NCBI RefSeq assembly: GCF_000820005.1
Contig: NZ_CDBL01000055.1
Coordinates: 1 to 48,649 of the forward strand
From: Aeromonas piscicola
GTDB taxonomy: Bacteria > Pseudomonadota > Gammaproteobacteria > Enterobacterales > Aeromonadaceae
Length of the DNA: 48,649 bases
Direction: 5' to 3'
Under the pieces are notes generated by a model that made no database searches, was not told the origin of the DNA, and worked only from the letters and a program-made list of their open reading frames with translations. Shown in pieces: positions 37,301-45,081 of this stretch. Within the stretch, counting starts at the first letter, position 1. Each line of letters begins with the position of its first letter. The translations under genes and the position numbers were made by a program.

Positions 37301-37423
37301 CCGCTCTCCCGTTTGCCCAAAGCGCGCTGTCTGGCCACCGGTTACTCGTGCCGCAGCCAGGTCAAGCGGATGGAGGGGGAAAAACTCAAGCATCCGTTGC
37401 AAGCCCTGCTGGAACTGCTCTGA
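34346..37423 (+). CDS. ydiJ: YdiJ-like FAD/iron-sulfur 2-hydroxyacid dehydrogenase
   Basis: This large, 1025-residue flavoprotein has an FAD-binding (PCMH-type) domain with FPRGGGTGTNGQSLGGGI near residues 90-110, a flavin-linked oxidase C-terminal domain to about 560 (MFGHVDAGVLHVRP), an iron-sulfur site CLACKACTSQCP (Cys672, 675, 678, 682) and a C-terminal cysteine-rich region (SVGCCGMAGTYGHD, ATGYSCRSQV). The length is close to E. coli YdiJ. The family covers D-lactate and D-2-hydroxyglutarate dehydrogenases; YdiJ has been linked to D-2-hydroxyglutarate, but sequence alone does not settle the substrate. Electrons probably pass to the respiratory chain. AAGGAT precedes ATG 34346. The next gene overlaps by one base. 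Confidence 0.88.
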   Translation: MIPRLDYQDSLSPATLQFLELLERSAFRGDIEKSYASRLAMATDNSVYQVVPQAVLYPRSADDIAVMLKLAREPAFAALSFFPRGGGTGTNGQSLGGGIIVDLSRHMNQIMEINLEEGWVRAQAGVVKDQLNAYLKPHGYFFSPDLSTSNRATLGGMVNTDASGQGSLVYGKTSDHVLGLKAVLENGDIMATEPVNGQRLADKLTLESREGEIYRTLYRIGRERRADIEATFPKLNRFLTGYDLKHLYQPGTDTLDVSRVLCGSEGSLGFITEARLNITAIPRYRTLVNVKYDSFPSALRNAPFMVQAQALSVETVDSRVLGLARADIIWHSVKAFIEDVPGKDLQGLNIVEFADTDEQEHQVKVAELCRRIDDLLARGEAGIIGYQVCSHLPSIETIYAMRKKSVGLLGNAEGRKKPVAFTEDTAVPPESLADFIMEFRALLDGHGLDYGMFGHVDAGVLHVRPALDLCDPEQEVLLRRISDQVVALTAKYGGLMWGEHGKGFRSEYSPAFFGELWEELQRVKGVFDPDNRINPGKICMPYGSGAELVSVDGPKRGKFDRQIPIAVRESYTRAMDCNGNGLCFTFETDSPMCPSVKISRDRRHSPKGRAGLMREWLRQLAEQGFDPLAEEVALQSGGLRFKSIVDKFRNTLARARGQYDFSHEVMEAMEGCLACKACTSQCPIKVDVPTFRARFMQLYHSRYLRGPKDYFVGTVEAYAPLLARAPKLVNFFLEKEWAQKATEKSIGMVDVPLLSVPTLAESLHDNKARYFDLPGLEAMSPEQRAKVVLIVQDPFTSYYDAPVVRDLVKLASKLGLQPYLLPFKPNGKPQHVKGFLRAFARTAANSAQFLNKIAALGIPMVGVDPSLVLCYRDEYAKALGSARGDFQVLLPQEWLLSLPADQLPVSANKAKSEEGSDPEPWYLFAHCTEKTAKPSTHGDWGTLFQRFGASLQPVSVGCCGMAGTYGHDAKQVENSKGIYGLSWAEPLSRLPKARCLATGYSCRSQVKRMEGEKLKHPLQALLELL

Positions 37424-37911
37424 TGCTGACGTTGCCCAAGCGGTTTCGGGTGCCGCAAGCCTTTCGGCACCCGCACTTCCTGCTGTTGCCTGTCACCCAG
37501 AGCCAGGCTGTGGTGGAGTTTGTGGCCATGCAGCGCGAGCGGGAGCAACTGCACCGGCTGTTTCGCCCGGATGACGTCTGGCCCTCTGCCCAGTTCAGTC
37601 TGAGCCAGCACGAGGGGGATTTGGAGTGGCAGCGCTCCGAGTTTCTCGCCAAGCGATCATTCGCCTATGGCCTCTGGAGCCCGGATCGGGAGCCGCAATT
37701 TTGGGGCGGGGTCTATCTCTACCCCTCGGTGTTGCCGGAGGTGGCGGTGGAGCTCTTCTTCTGGAAGGTGGTCGAGGCCCCTCTCACCGATGCCGAGCTG
37801 GAAGCCGGGCTGCGGCTCTGGCTTGGCAAGGTGTGGCACTGGCCCGACCCCTGCCTGCCAGGGCGGGAGCAGCCCTGGGCCGAGTGGCCCGGCGTGACCT
37901 ATCCCTGGTGA
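37423..37911 (+). CDS. Conserved protein of unknown function, translationally coupled to ydiJ
   Basis: This 162-residue, Trp-rich soluble protein has no signal peptide or membrane segment. The middle (WSPDREPQFWGGVYLYPSVLPE) is faintly like the beta-strand-plus-acceptor loop of GNAT acetyltransferases, but I cannot see a coenzyme A motif, so this is only a suggestion. The stop of ydiJ and the start of this gene share a base (TGATG), which implies coupled translation and a role near the dehydrogenase. A strong terminator follows. Confidence 0.7.
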   Translation: MLTLPKRFRVPQAFRHPHFLLLPVTQSQAVVEFVAMQREREQLHRLFRPDDVWPSAQFSLSQHEGDLEWQRSEFLAKRSFAYGLWSPDREPQFWGGVYLYPSVLPEVAVELFFWKVVEAPLTDAELEAGLRLWLGKVWHWPDPCLPGREQPWAEWPGVTYPW

Positions 37912-37938
37912 GATCCTGGCATCAGAACCTGGCTTGGC

Positions 37939-37969
37939 AAGATGCCCCCTGATAGGGGCATCTTCTTTT
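37939..37969 (+). terminator. Terminator of the ydiJ transcript
   Basis: AAGATGCCCC and GGGGCATCTT form a perfect ten-base stem around CTGATA, followed by CTTTT. Confidence 0.88.
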
Positions 37970-38033
37970 CCAGCCCTTTTTCGCCGACACTGCTCATGTA
38001 TAACCCGTTGATCACACAAGGAGTCTGCTCGCC

Positions 38034-38495
38034 ATGAGTCAAGAAAACAGCGCCATCTGGTGCAAGCCCATGAGCCTGGAGGGGCTCAATGCCAGTTCCC
38101 GCAACACCCTGATGGCCCACCTGGGCATCGTCTACACGGCCTTTGGCCCCGACTGGCTGGCGGCCACCATGCCGGTGGATCACCGCACCCATCAGCCCCT
38201 TGGCATGCTGCACGGCGGTGCGTCCGTGGTGCTGGCGGAGACGCTGGGGTCGCTGGCCGCCAATATGGCGGTCGGGCCGGACAGCTACTGCGTGGGACTG
38301 GAGGTGAATGCCAACCATCTGCGGGCCAAGCGGGAAGGGGTGGTGACGGGGCGTTGCTCGCCACTGCATCTGGGGGCAACGACCCAGGTGTGGCAGATTG
38401 AAATTCGGGACGAACGTGAGCGTTTACTGTGCACCAGTCGATTGACCATGGCGGTGCTCAAACACAAGCGGGGCAAGGACTCCAGCGAGGAGTGA
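38034..38495 (+). CDS. menI: 1,4-dihydroxy-2-naphthoyl-CoA thioesterase (hotdog fold)
   Basis: This 153-residue hotdog-fold thioesterase has QPLGMLHGGASVVLAETLGS, which includes the catalytic Glu69 and the HGG turn; it aligns from memory with E. coli MenI (YdiI), which releases dihydroxynaphthoate in menaquinone synthesis. It can also act on other aromatic acyl-CoAs. AAGGAG precedes the start with an eleven-base spacer. It follows the ydiJ unit, recalling the ydiI-ydiJ neighbourhood of E. coli, but the terminator between shows it is transcribed apart. Confidence 0.88.
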   Translation: MSQENSAIWCKPMSLEGLNASSRNTLMAHLGIVYTAFGPDWLAATMPVDHRTHQPLGMLHGGASVVLAETLGSLAANMAVGPDSYCVGLEVNANHLRAKREGVVTGRCSPLHLGATTQVWQIEIRDERERLLCTSRLTMAVLKHKRGKDSSEE

Positions 38496-38551
38496 TCTGC
38501 AATAACGCACCATGAGTGCAAAATAAGCAAGCCATAGTCGCAAGATCCCTC

Positions 38552-38557
38552 TATAAT
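38552..38557 (+). promoter_or_regulatory. Upstream -10 candidate for deaD
   Basis: TATAAT in CTCTATAATTG. The hexamer at the -35 distance (AAGCCA) is poor. It lies 62 bases upstream of the better deaD promoter. Confidence 0.35.
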
Positions 38558-38590
38558 TGCCAACGTCTTGAGAGGCTTATCACATTTTTC

Positions 38591-38619
38591 AAGACAGCAG
38601 AACAAAGTGGCGCTATAAT
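38591..38619 (+). promoter_or_regulatory. Sigma-70 promoter of deaD
   Basis: AAGACA, a 17-base spacer and TATAAT at 38614-38619. A GC-rich discriminator (CGCCGCC) follows, the type found in promoters repressed by ppGpp. The leader would be about 50 bases. Confidence 0.6.
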
Positions 38620-38676
38620 CGCCGCCTTTTTGCTATTCCGCGGTGCTTAGCCGCCTGCCTTAATCTGGAAGAATCT

Positions 38677-40557
38677 ATGTCTGATACCGAACAACTGCCC
38701 CTTTTTAGTGAGCTTGGACTGGCCGCGCCTGTATTGAAAGCGCTGCAGGACGTGGGCTATGAGCGCCCGTCACCGATCCAGGCCGCAGCAATTCCCCACC
38801 TTATGGCGGGACACGATCTGCTGGGGCAGGCGCAAACCGGTACAGGGAAGACCGCTGCTTTTGCCTTGCCTCTGTTGTCTCGTCTGGAAGCTGGTAACCG
38901 CAATACCCAGGTTTTGGTGCTGGCACCGACCCGTGAACTGGCGCTGCAGGTTGCCGAGGCGTGCCAACGTTACGCCAAGCACATGCCGGACTTCCATGTC
39001 CTGCCCATCTACGGTGGTTCCTCCTACGAAACCCAGACCCGCGCCCTGCGTCGTGGTGCTCAGGTTGTCGTGGGTACCCCTGGCCGTGTGATGGACCTGA
39101 TCCGTCGCAAGAACCTGGACCTCTCCGGCCTGAAAGCCCTGGTTCTGGACGAAGCCGATGAAATGCTGCGTATGGGCTTCATCGACGATGTGGACTGGAT
39201 CATGGAACAGTGCCCGGCCACCCGTCAGGTTGCGCTCTTCTCTGCCACCATGCCGGACCAGATCCGTCGTGTTGCCCAGAAGCATCTGAAGCAGCCGAAA
39301 GAGATCAAGATCATCACCAAGACGTCCACCGCACCGACCATCCGCCAGCGCTACTGGCAGGTAACCGGTCTGCACAAGCTGGACGCCATGACCCGTCTGC
39401 TGGAAGTCGAGCCGTACGAAGCCGTACTGGTCTTCGTGCGCACCAAGAACGCGGCCGAAGAGCTGGCTGGCAAACTGGCCGCCCGTGGTCACGCCTGTGA
39501 AGCGCTGCACGGTGACATTCCGCAGAAGCTGCGTGAGCGCACTGTCGACAAGCTGCGTCAAGGCCAGCTGGATATCCTGATCGCCACCGACGTTGTCGCT
39601 CGTGGTCTGGACGTTGAGCGCATCACTCACGTGGTGAACTACGACATTCCTTACGATACCGAATCCTACGTACACCGTATCGGCCGTACCGGCCGTGCTG
39701 GTCGCAAGGGTGAGGCCATCCTGTTTGTTGCTCCCCGTGAGCGCCGCATGCTGCGCGCCATCGAGCACGCTACTCGTCAGGCCATCGAGCCGATGAAGAT
39801 GCCGAGCACCGAGGACATCAACCAGCACCGCATGACCAAGTTCAAAGAGCGCATCCGGGAAACCATGATGGGCGAAGAGCTTGAGATCTACCACAACCTG
39901 GTGAACGAGCTGATCGAAGAGGATTCTGCTGATCCGCTGGAGCTGGCTGCCGCACTGGCCAAGCTGGTGCAGGGTGACCAACCGCTGCTGCTGGATGAGT
40001 CCATCGCAGAGCCGCAGTTCAGCCCGAGCAACGATCGTGGTGGCCGTGACTTCGAACGCCGTGACGGTGGTCGTGACTTCGCCGACCGTGGTGATCGTCC
40101 TGCCCGTCGTATGCCGTCCCTCGAGCCGCGTCCGCTGAAAGACAATCCGGATGTAGAGATGGAGCGTTACCGCGTAGATGTGGGTGCCCATCACGGCGTC
40201 AAGCCGGGCCAGATCGTGGGCGCCATCGCCAACGAAGCGAACATCGAGAGCCGTTTCATCGGCAACATCGACATCGCTGATGACTTCTCCACCGTCGATC
40301 TGCCCAAGGGCATGACAGCCGATGTACTGGAAGTGATCAAGAAAGCCCGTGTTTGCCAGCGTCCGCTGATGATCACCCGCTACACCGAAGTGCCGGCTGG
40401 CAGCAACACTGCCCCCCGTCCTCCGCGCAGCGATCGCCCCTTCAACAAGGATCGCCGTCCCAGCGGTGACCGTCCGTTCAACAAGAGCGGGGAGCGCCGT
40501 GAAGGTGGCTTCAACAAGGATCGCAAGTTCGGTGGCAACAAGCGCCGCGACAGCTAA
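38677..40557 (+). CDS. deaD: DEAD-box ATP-dependent RNA helicase DeaD/CsdA
   Basis: This 626-residue RNA helicase acts in ribosome assembly and RNA decay, especially in the cold. The helicase core shows the Q motif (FSELGLAAPVLKALQDVGYERPSPIQ), AQTGTGKT, PTRELALQ, VLDEADEM, SAT and RIGRTGRAGR. A C-terminal RNA-binding DbpA/RRM-like domain spans about residues 485-560, followed by a basic Arg/Gly/Asp-rich tail with several NKDR and DRPFNK repeats. Codon choice here is more biased to C-ending and highly expressed codons than in its neighbours. GGAAG precedes the ATG. A strong terminator follows. Confidence 0.96.
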   Translation: MSDTEQLPLFSELGLAAPVLKALQDVGYERPSPIQAAAIPHLMAGHDLLGQAQTGTGKTAAFALPLLSRLEAGNRNTQVLVLAPTRELALQVAEACQRYAKHMPDFHVLPIYGGSSYETQTRALRRGAQVVVGTPGRVMDLIRRKNLDLSGLKALVLDEADEMLRMGFIDDVDWIMEQCPATRQVALFSATMPDQIRRVAQKHLKQPKEIKIITKTSTAPTIRQRYWQVTGLHKLDAMTRLLEVEPYEAVLVFVRTKNAAEELAGKLAARGHACEALHGDIPQKLRERTVDKLRQGQLDILIATDVVARGLDVERITHVVNYDIPYDTESYVHRIGRTGRAGRKGEAILFVAPRERRMLRAIEHATRQAIEPMKMPSTEDINQHRMTKFKERIRETMMGEELEIYHNLVNELIEEDSADPLELAAALAKLVQGDQPLLLDESIAEPQFSPSNDRGGRDFERRDGGRDFADRGDRPARRMPSLEPRPLKDNPDVEMERYRVDVGAHHGVKPGQIVGAIANEANIESRFIGNIDIADDFSTVDLPKGMTADVLEVIKKARVCQRPLMITRYTEVPAGSNTAPRPPRSDRPFNKDRRPSGDRPFNKSGERREGGFNKDRKFGGNKRRDS

Positions 40558-40574
40558 GTCCTGATAGTCTTGAT

Positions 40575-40603
40575 AAAAAGGCCGCTCATCGAGCGGCCTT
40601 TTT
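40575..40603 (+). terminator. Terminator of deaD
   Basis: AAAAAGGCCGCTC and GAGCGGCCTTTTT form perfect 13-base arms around ATC. Confidence 0.92.
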
Positions 40604-40921
40604 GTTGCCTGTCATTTGGTTGATGGGTCTGGACTGGCCCCGCTCAGAGGCCGGTATGGTGTTCGCCAGGGAGAGCCAGCATATTGCCTCTGCCTCTGCC
40701 TCTGCCTCTGCCTCTGCCTCTGCCTCTGCCTCTGCCTCTGCCTCCTGTCTTTGTCCTCCTGTCTGTACCGCGCCAGTGTTGGGGCAAGCCAGCAGGCGGT
40801 GGTGACATCCTGGCGGGAGTCTAGAGTTGTTTCCCGAGCTATGCGTGCTGCGTCGTGATGTCCGCCAGAGGCACCCGTGTCAAGTTCAGGCTGGAGGCGG
40901 CGTTGCATATGACGGACAACA
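40604..40921. other. Gene-free stretch between two terminators
   Basis: About 320 bases bounded by the deaD terminator and that of the convergent permease gene. Open frames on both strands exist mainly because the hexanucleotide repeat lacks stop codons; none has a convincing ribosome site. I see no RNA gene. Confidence 0.5.
40685..40744. repeat. Ten perfect tandem copies of TGCCTC
   Basis: The hexamer TGCCTC is repeated ten times without a change. The unit reads as Ser-Ala, Cys-Leu or (minus strand) Arg-Gln dipeptides depending on frame. Perfect copies indicate recent expansion and likely copy-number variation among strains. Confidence 0.95.
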
Positions 40922-40946
40922 AAAAGGCGACCTGAGGTCGCCTTTT
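40922..40946. terminator. Terminator of the YuiF-like permease gene
   Basis: AAAAGGCGACC and GGTCGCCTTTT are perfect 11-base arms around TGA. The minus strand continues as TTTTTG, fitting the permease gene that ends at 40975. Confidence 0.9.
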
Positions 40947-40974
40947 GCGTGTCTGCATCTATCTTGCCCGGGGC

Positions 40975-42297
40975 TCAGAGCACCATGGCGGCAATCCAGC
41001 CGAAGATGATGAGCGGGATATTGTAGTGGATGAAGGTGGGTACCACGCTGTCCCAGATATGGTCATGCTGGCCGTCGGCGTTGAGGCCGGAGGTGGGGCC
41101 TAGCGTCGAGTCGGAGGCGGGAGAGCCCGCATCCCCCAGCGCACCGGCCGCGCCCACCAGGGCTATGGTGGCCATGGGCGAAAAGCCGAGGTGGATGCAC
41201 AGCGGCACATAGATGGTGGCTATGATGGGCACTGTGGAGAAAGAGGAACCTATCCCCATGGTGATCAAGAGGCCAACCAGCAGCATCAGGAAGGCGGCGA
41301 GGCCCTTCTGATCCCCGATCACCGCGGAGACGGACTGCACCAGGCTCTCCACCCCGTGGGTGGCCTTCATCACGGCGGCGAAGCCGGCGGCCGAAATCAT
41401 GATGAAGCCGATGAGGGACATCATGCGTACGCCTTGGGTGAAGGCGTCCTGACTCTCGCGAAACTTGATGACACCGCCGCAAGTGAAGATGACGAAACCT
41501 GCCAGCGCCCCCAGCACTATGCTGTTGGTCATCAGCTGCAGCCCCAGGGCCACGCCAATGGCCAGCAGGGCCACCCAGATGTGGTTGAGGTTGAGCTCGA
41601 CGGACTCGGGCTCGGCGGCCAGGATCTTGTCCATGTCATACTGGCGCGGCTTGCGGTAGCTGATGAAGACAGCAATCAAGAGACCGACGAACATGCCCAG
41701 CACCGGAATGGCCATCGCCAGCGGCAGCTGGCCGTGCTCGACCGGCACGCCGTTGTCGATCAGGTTCTTGGCCAGGATGTTGTTGAGGAAGATGCCGCCA
41801 AAACCGACCGGCAACAGCATATAAGTTGCGGTCAAGCCGAAGGTGATGACGCAGGCCACCTGACGTCGGTCGATCTGCATTTGGGCCATGACGTGCAGCA
41901 GCGGCGGGATCAGGATGGGAATGAAGGCGATGTGGACCGGGATCAGGTTCTGGGAGGAGATGGAGACCGCCAGCACTGAGGTGAGCAGCAGGCTCTTGAC
42001 CCAGAGGATGCGAGAGCTGCTGGCATCCTTGCCCAACTGGCTGATCACCTTGCGGGCCAGCAGGTCGGTGATCCCGGAGCGGGAGATGGCGACCGCAAAG
42101 GCCCCCAGCATGGCATAGGAGAGGGCGATTTCGGCGCCGCCACCCAGACCACCGGTAAAGGTGCTGAGGGTCTCCTGCAGTGAGAGTCCGCCGATCAGGC
42201 CGCCGACGATGGCGCCGATGGAGAGGGAGACCACCACATTGATCCGCAGCAGGCTGAGCACCAGCATCAGCGCAACTGCGATAACAACAGGATTCAT
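40975..42297 (-). CDS. YuiF/NhaC-like Na+/H+ antiporter family permease
   Basis: This 440-residue inner-membrane protein has about eleven hydrophobic helices and short loops. Recognisable features are the repeated [18 protein letters not shown] and later [24 protein letters not shown], where the GDAGSPASD segment is a likely transport site, and the [23 protein letters not shown] block. It matches the Na_H_antiport_1 family (B. subtilis YuiF type), some members of which move amino acids instead. The substrate is therefore uncertain. The start at 42297 follows AAGGAAATCAA on the minus strand. Its leader (42298-42514) holds the palindrome CTGGTCAAACCAG at 42481-42493 and no other gene. Confidence 0.85.
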   Translation of the reverse strand: MNPVVIAVALMLVLSLLRINVVVSLSIGAIVGGLIGGLSLQETLSTFTGGLGGGAEIALSYAMLGAFAVAISRSGITDLLARKVISQLGKDASSSRILWVKSLLLTSVLAVSISSQNLIPVHIAFIPILIPPLLHVMAQMQIDRRQVACVITFGLTATYMLLPVGFGGIFLNNILAKNLIDNGVPVEHGQLPLAMAIPVLGMFVGLLIAVFISYRKPRQYDMDKILAAEPESVELNLNHIWVALLAIGVALGLQLMTNSIVLGALAGFVIFTCGGVIKFRESQDAFTQGVRMMSLIGFIMISAAGFAAVMKATHGVESLVQSVSAVIGDQKGLAAFLMLLVGLLITMGIGSSFSTVPIIATIYVPLCIHLGFSPMATIALVGAAGALGDAGSPASDSTLGPTSGLNADGQHDHIWDSVVPTFIHYNIPLIIFGWIAAMVL

Positions 42298-42514
42298 TTG
42301 ATTTCCTTATAGATTGTGTTGCTGTCTGTCGTGTGAAAGGCCGTTAGTTTGCGAAAAACGTGACAAATGTCGAGTAAAAAATCAGGTAAAACGCCTGTTT
42401 GCAGCATTCTCGGTTGGCCAGAGCGGGCAAGGTGGGTATGGGAGTGAAAAACGGCCTTGTATGGGCCTGTTTTCGCCATTCTGGTCAAACCAGCTTGATC
42501 TCGCCAACCCAATA

Positions 42515-42538
42515 GAAAAAGGCTGCCAGGGCAGCCTT
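42515..42538 (-). terminator. Terminator of rnt
   Basis: On the minus strand AAGGCTGC-CCTG-GCAGCC is followed by TTTTTCTATT, about 20 bases after the rnt stop. Confidence 0.85.
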
Positions 42539-42559
42539 CTTGCTCATTGCTCAAACCGG

Positions 42560-43222
42560 TTATTCGCTCGCGTCGTCGGCGGGGACATCGTCCGGATGGG
42601 CCGGTGGCCAGCCACCCAGGCTCTTCCAGCGGTTGACAATATGACAGAACAGCTCGGTGGTGCGTTCTGTGTCATACAGGGCGGAGTGCGCCTCTTTATT
42701 GTCAAACGGGATGCGGGCGCTCTGACACGCTTTGGCCAGCACGGTTTGTCCCAGTGCCAGGCCGGAGAGGGCGGCGGTATCGAAGGTGGCAAACGGATGG
42801 AATGGATTGCGTTTGAGGCCAGCTCGCTCGGCGGCGGCCATCACGAAACCGTGATCAAAGGTGGCGTTGTGGGCCACTATGATGGCGCGGCCACAGTCGT
42901 GCTCCTTCATCCCCTTGCGAATGCCCTTGAAGATCTCGGTCAGCGCTTCTCTCTCGCTGACGGCACCCCGCAGCGGATTGAAGGGATCTATGCCGGTGAA
43001 CTCCAGCGCCGCCTTCTCCAGGTTGGCGCCTTCGAATGGCTCGACGTGAAAATGAAAGATCTGGTCGGGCAGGAGCCAGCCATCCTCATCCATCTTGAGG
43101 GTATAGGCCGCGATTTCCAGCAAGGCGTCGGTTCTGGCATTGAACCCGGCGGTTTCAACATCGATGACGACGGGGTAAAAGCCACGAAAACGGCCCTTGA
43201 GGGTGTGAACAGCGTCGGTCAT
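42560..43222 (-). CDS. rnt: Ribonuclease T
   Basis: This 220-residue DEDDh 3'-5' exonuclease trims tRNA ends and other stable RNAs. The first exonuclease motif is VIDVETAGF with Asp21 and Glu23; the second acidic site is in [10 protein letters not shown], and the last motif is [12 protein letters not shown] with His and Asp five residues apart. The chosen start gives [21 protein letters not shown], the family N-terminus; a longer frame to 43285 is unlikely. Divergent rnt and motY are also found in Vibrio. Confidence 0.95.
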   Translation of the reverse strand: MTDAVHTLKGRFRGFYPVVIDVETAGFNARTDALLEIAAYTLKMDEDGWLLPDQIFHFHVEPFEGANLEKAALEFTGIDPFNPLRGAVSEREALTEIFKGIRKGMKEHDCGRAIIVAHNATFDHGFVMAAAERAGLKRNPFHPFATFDTAALSGLALGQTVLAKACQSARIPFDNKEAHSALYDTERTTELFCHIVNRWKSLGGWPPAHPDDVPADDASE

Positions 43223-43332
43223 GGTATCTCGGTCGGCGTGAAATGAGGCGGCATTATGGCAAAAAAGCCGGCCCTTGTCCCTCATCCGCGGCCATGAGAC
43301 AGGCGTCTGATTCTATTATCGACACTCGGGCT

Positions 43333-43338
43333 TATAAT
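43333..43338 (+). promoter_or_regulatory. Consensus -10 element between rnt and the small ORF
   Basis: TATAAT within GCTTATAATTG. The -35 region (TTCTAT at 16 bases) is weak. It could drive the 47-residue reading frame that starts 64 bases later. Confidence 0.35.
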
Positions 43339-43401
43339 TGACCGCTTCAACAATGGAATGGGGGGCTGTGCTAGGTCACCGACGACATACAGTACAACGC
43401 G

Positions 43402-43545
43402 ATGACCATACGCGAGTTATACGAGGCTCATCGCCTGCACTCGCAAACCTTGCAGCAGAACAGCGCCGAGCTGGATCAGCTGGCTCGCGAGCTGGCGGGT
43501 CGCATCGCCAGTTTCAAGCTGATGGAGCGTCCTGCACCCCACTGA
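43402..43545 (+). CDS. Possible small protein, 47 residues
   Basis: A short reading frame starts MTIRELYEAHRLHSQTLQQN and ends RPAPH. Its composition is that of a single amphipathic helix (heptad-like Leu/Ala with Gln and Glu), and its third positions are GC-rich like real genes here. No ribosome site stands out (ACAACGCG precedes the ATG). It lies between rnt and motY on the motY strand, with a TATAAT upstream and the motY FliA promoter beginning 12 bases after its stop. I do not recognise it. Confidence 0.5.
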   Translation: MTIRELYEAHRLHSQTLQQNSAELDQLARELAGRIASFKLMERPAPH

Positions 43546-43556
43546 GTGGTTTACCC

Positions 43557-43583
43557 TAAAGCTTGTCCTGCCCTTGCCGATAC
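43557..43583 (+). promoter_or_regulatory. FliA (sigma-28) flagellar promoter of motY
   Basis: TAAAGCTT-N11-GCCGATAC matches TAAAGTTT-N11-GCCGATAA at 14 of 16 positions with the exact spacer. Transcription should begin about 20 bases before motY. FliA control of motor genes is established in enteric and Vibrio flagellar systems. Confidence 0.8.
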
Positions 43584-43613
43584 CTAACGTGAGATCGTGT
43601 GGAGGGCAGGCAG

Positions 43614-44489
43614 TTGAACGCTTGGATGTTAGGGTTGGTCAGCATATCCGTGAGTATGCAGTTACAGGCGGGCGTCACCGAGTTTGGTGCCGGCCTGGAT
43701 CAATCCGTCTGGCGCCTGACCTCGGACACCCAGGTGGAGTGCCGCCTCGAACACCCTATTCCCAACTGGGGTACGGGGGCTTTCGTCAGCCGGGCCGGCC
43801 GCAAGATCAATCTGGATTTTGAACTCAAGGGGCTGCGCCAGCAGGCCCAGACCCAGACGGTCAGTCTGGGTATCATGCCGCCAGTCTGGCGCCCCGGCAT
43901 CGCCGGACGGGAAGTGAGCCAGCTGCATTTCTACCAGCAGTTCGATGGTCTGGTGGAGGGGCAGACTGCCTGGACCATGCTGGACGAGCTGGAAGGGGGA
44001 CGCATGCCGACCTTCCAGTACCGCGACTGGTATCGCCAGAACCGGCCGGTGCGGGTATCGCTCTCCTCGGTCAACTTCCGGGTCAAGTATCAGGCTTTCG
44101 TGGATTGCCTGAATGGCCTGCTGCCATACAGCTTCAACGACATCGCCTTCAGCGTGCTCACCTATGACAAGAACAGCGACGAGCTGTCGCTCGCCTCCAA
44201 ACGGCGGCTGGCGATGATCGGCGAGTATGTGAAGGTCGACAAGAGTATCGATGTGGTGGTGATCGACGCCTACAGCGACAGCTATGGTGGTCGCTGGCCG
44301 AACCAGAAACTCTCCGAGAAACGGGCCGATGCCATCAAGAAGGTGTTCGTGGACTTGGGTATCGAACCCGGCAAGGTCTCGGTCGAGGGGCATGGCGAGA
44401 AGCAGCACGTCGCCTCCAACGAAACCGAAGATGGCCGAGCCAAGAACCGGCGTGTGGTGATCAACATGGGCCGCAATGGTGCCATCTGA
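43614..44489 (+). CDS. motY: MotY, sodium-driven flagellar motor T-ring protein
   Basis: This 291-residue periplasmic protein is part of the T ring that helps hold PomA/PomB stators of Na+-driven polar flagella. TTG 43614 follows GGAGGG at seven bases and gives a normal signal peptide (NAWMLGLVSISVSMQLQAGV); GTG 43599 and ATG 43626 are alternatives. The N-terminal domain contains HPIPNWGTGAFV and a FDGLVEGQTAW block like Vibrio MotY, and the C-terminal OmpA-like peptidoglycan-binding domain shows LSEKRADAIKKVFVDLGI and NRRVVINMG. The gene has its own FliA promoter. No other motor gene is in the window. Confidence 0.94.
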   Translation: MNAWMLGLVSISVSMQLQAGVTEFGAGLDQSVWRLTSDTQVECRLEHPIPNWGTGAFVSRAGRKINLDFELKGLRQQAQTQTVSLGIMPPVWRPGIAGREVSQLHFYQQFDGLVEGQTAWTMLDELEGGRMPTFQYRDWYRQNRPVRVSLSSVNFRVKYQAFVDCLNGLLPYSFNDIAFSVLTYDKNSDELSLASKRRLAMIGEYVKVDKSIDVVVIDAYSDSYGGRWPNQKLSEKRADAIKKVFVDLGIEPGKVSVEGHGEKQHVASNETEDGRAKNRRVVINMGRNGAI

Positions 44490-44509
44490 TGGGCGGTTAT
44501 CATTCAATG

Positions 44510-44536
44510 AAAAAGAGCGCCGTGGCGCTCTTTTTT
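44510..44536 (+). terminator. Terminator of motY
   Basis: AAAAAGAGCGCC and GGCGCTCTTTTTT form a 12-base stem around GT. The A and T tracts suit both strands, so convergent gloA may share it. Confidence 0.92.
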
Positions 44537-44561
44537 ATGGGGATTTTCTCTGGACCATGCC

Positions 44562-44975
44562 TTAGAAGCTGTCACCCAGGCCTGTGCCTGCATCTTTCTT
44601 GGCAATCAGTTCAATCTTGTAACCATCCGGATCTTCCACGAAGGCGATGACCGTCTTGCCACCCTTGACCGGGCCCGGCTCGCGGGTGATCTTGGCGCCG
44701 GCGGCACGCAGCGCATCGCAGGTGCCGTAGATGTCGTCCGCTTCCAGCGCGATATGGCCGTAGGCCGACCCAAGCTCATACTCGCTCACACCCCAGTTGT
44801 AGGTGAGCTCGATGACGGCCTCATCCTTCTCGTCGCCGTAACCGACGAAGGCCAGGGTGTACTTGTATTCGCTGTTCTCGCTCTTGCGCAACAGTTTCAT
44901 CCCCAGCACGCGGGTGTAGAAGTCGATGGAGCGTTGCAGATCGCCGACGCGCAACATCGTATGCAGGATTCTCAT
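44562..44975 (-). CDS. gloA: Lactoylglutathione lyase (glyoxalase I)
   Basis: This 137-residue enzyme converts the methylglyoxal-glutathione hemithioacetal to S-lactoylglutathione. The metal ligands sit exactly where E. coli GloA has them: His5, Glu56, His74 and Glu122. This is the short bacterial, probably Ni-dependent form. The start is fixed by [13 protein letters not shown]. Downstream on the minus strand lies motY's shared terminator. A CCGCCCTT/AAGGGCGG hairpin at 45015-45034 lies upstream, between gloA and nth. Confidence 0.96.
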   Translation of the reverse strand: MRILHTMLRVGDLQRSIDFYTRVLGMKLLRKSENSEYKYTLAFVGYGDEKDEAVIELTYNWGVSEYELGSAYGHIALEADDIYGTCDALRAAGAKITREPGPVKGGKTVIAFVEDPDGYKIELIAKKDAGTGLGDSF

Positions 44976-45014
44976 TGCTCAATTCTCCGGGTAGTGGTTC
45001 TGTTCGTATTCGTT

Positions 45015-45034
45015 CCGCCCTTCGACAAGGGCGG
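45015..45034. other. Hairpin between gloA and nth
   Basis: CCGCCCTT and AAGGGCGG are perfect eight-base arms around CGAC. There is no T run. It lies after the nth stop on the minus strand and may end the rsx-nth transcript. Confidence 0.45.
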
Positions 45035-45081
45035 CGCGGCAAGGAGGCGGATGTGACTCACTAGTGCAGGAGCCTCATCGC

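Noticed and set aside
40612..40908. Minus-strand 98-residue frame with an Arg-Gln repeat, and plus-strand Ser-Ala and Cys-Leu frames
   Set aside because: They stay open because the hexamer has no stop; no ribosome site, and the frames overlap terminator regions.
42481..42493. CTGGTCAAACCAG as a FadR site
   Set aside because: It matches only the inner part of the FadR consensus, and no fatty-acid gene is nearby.
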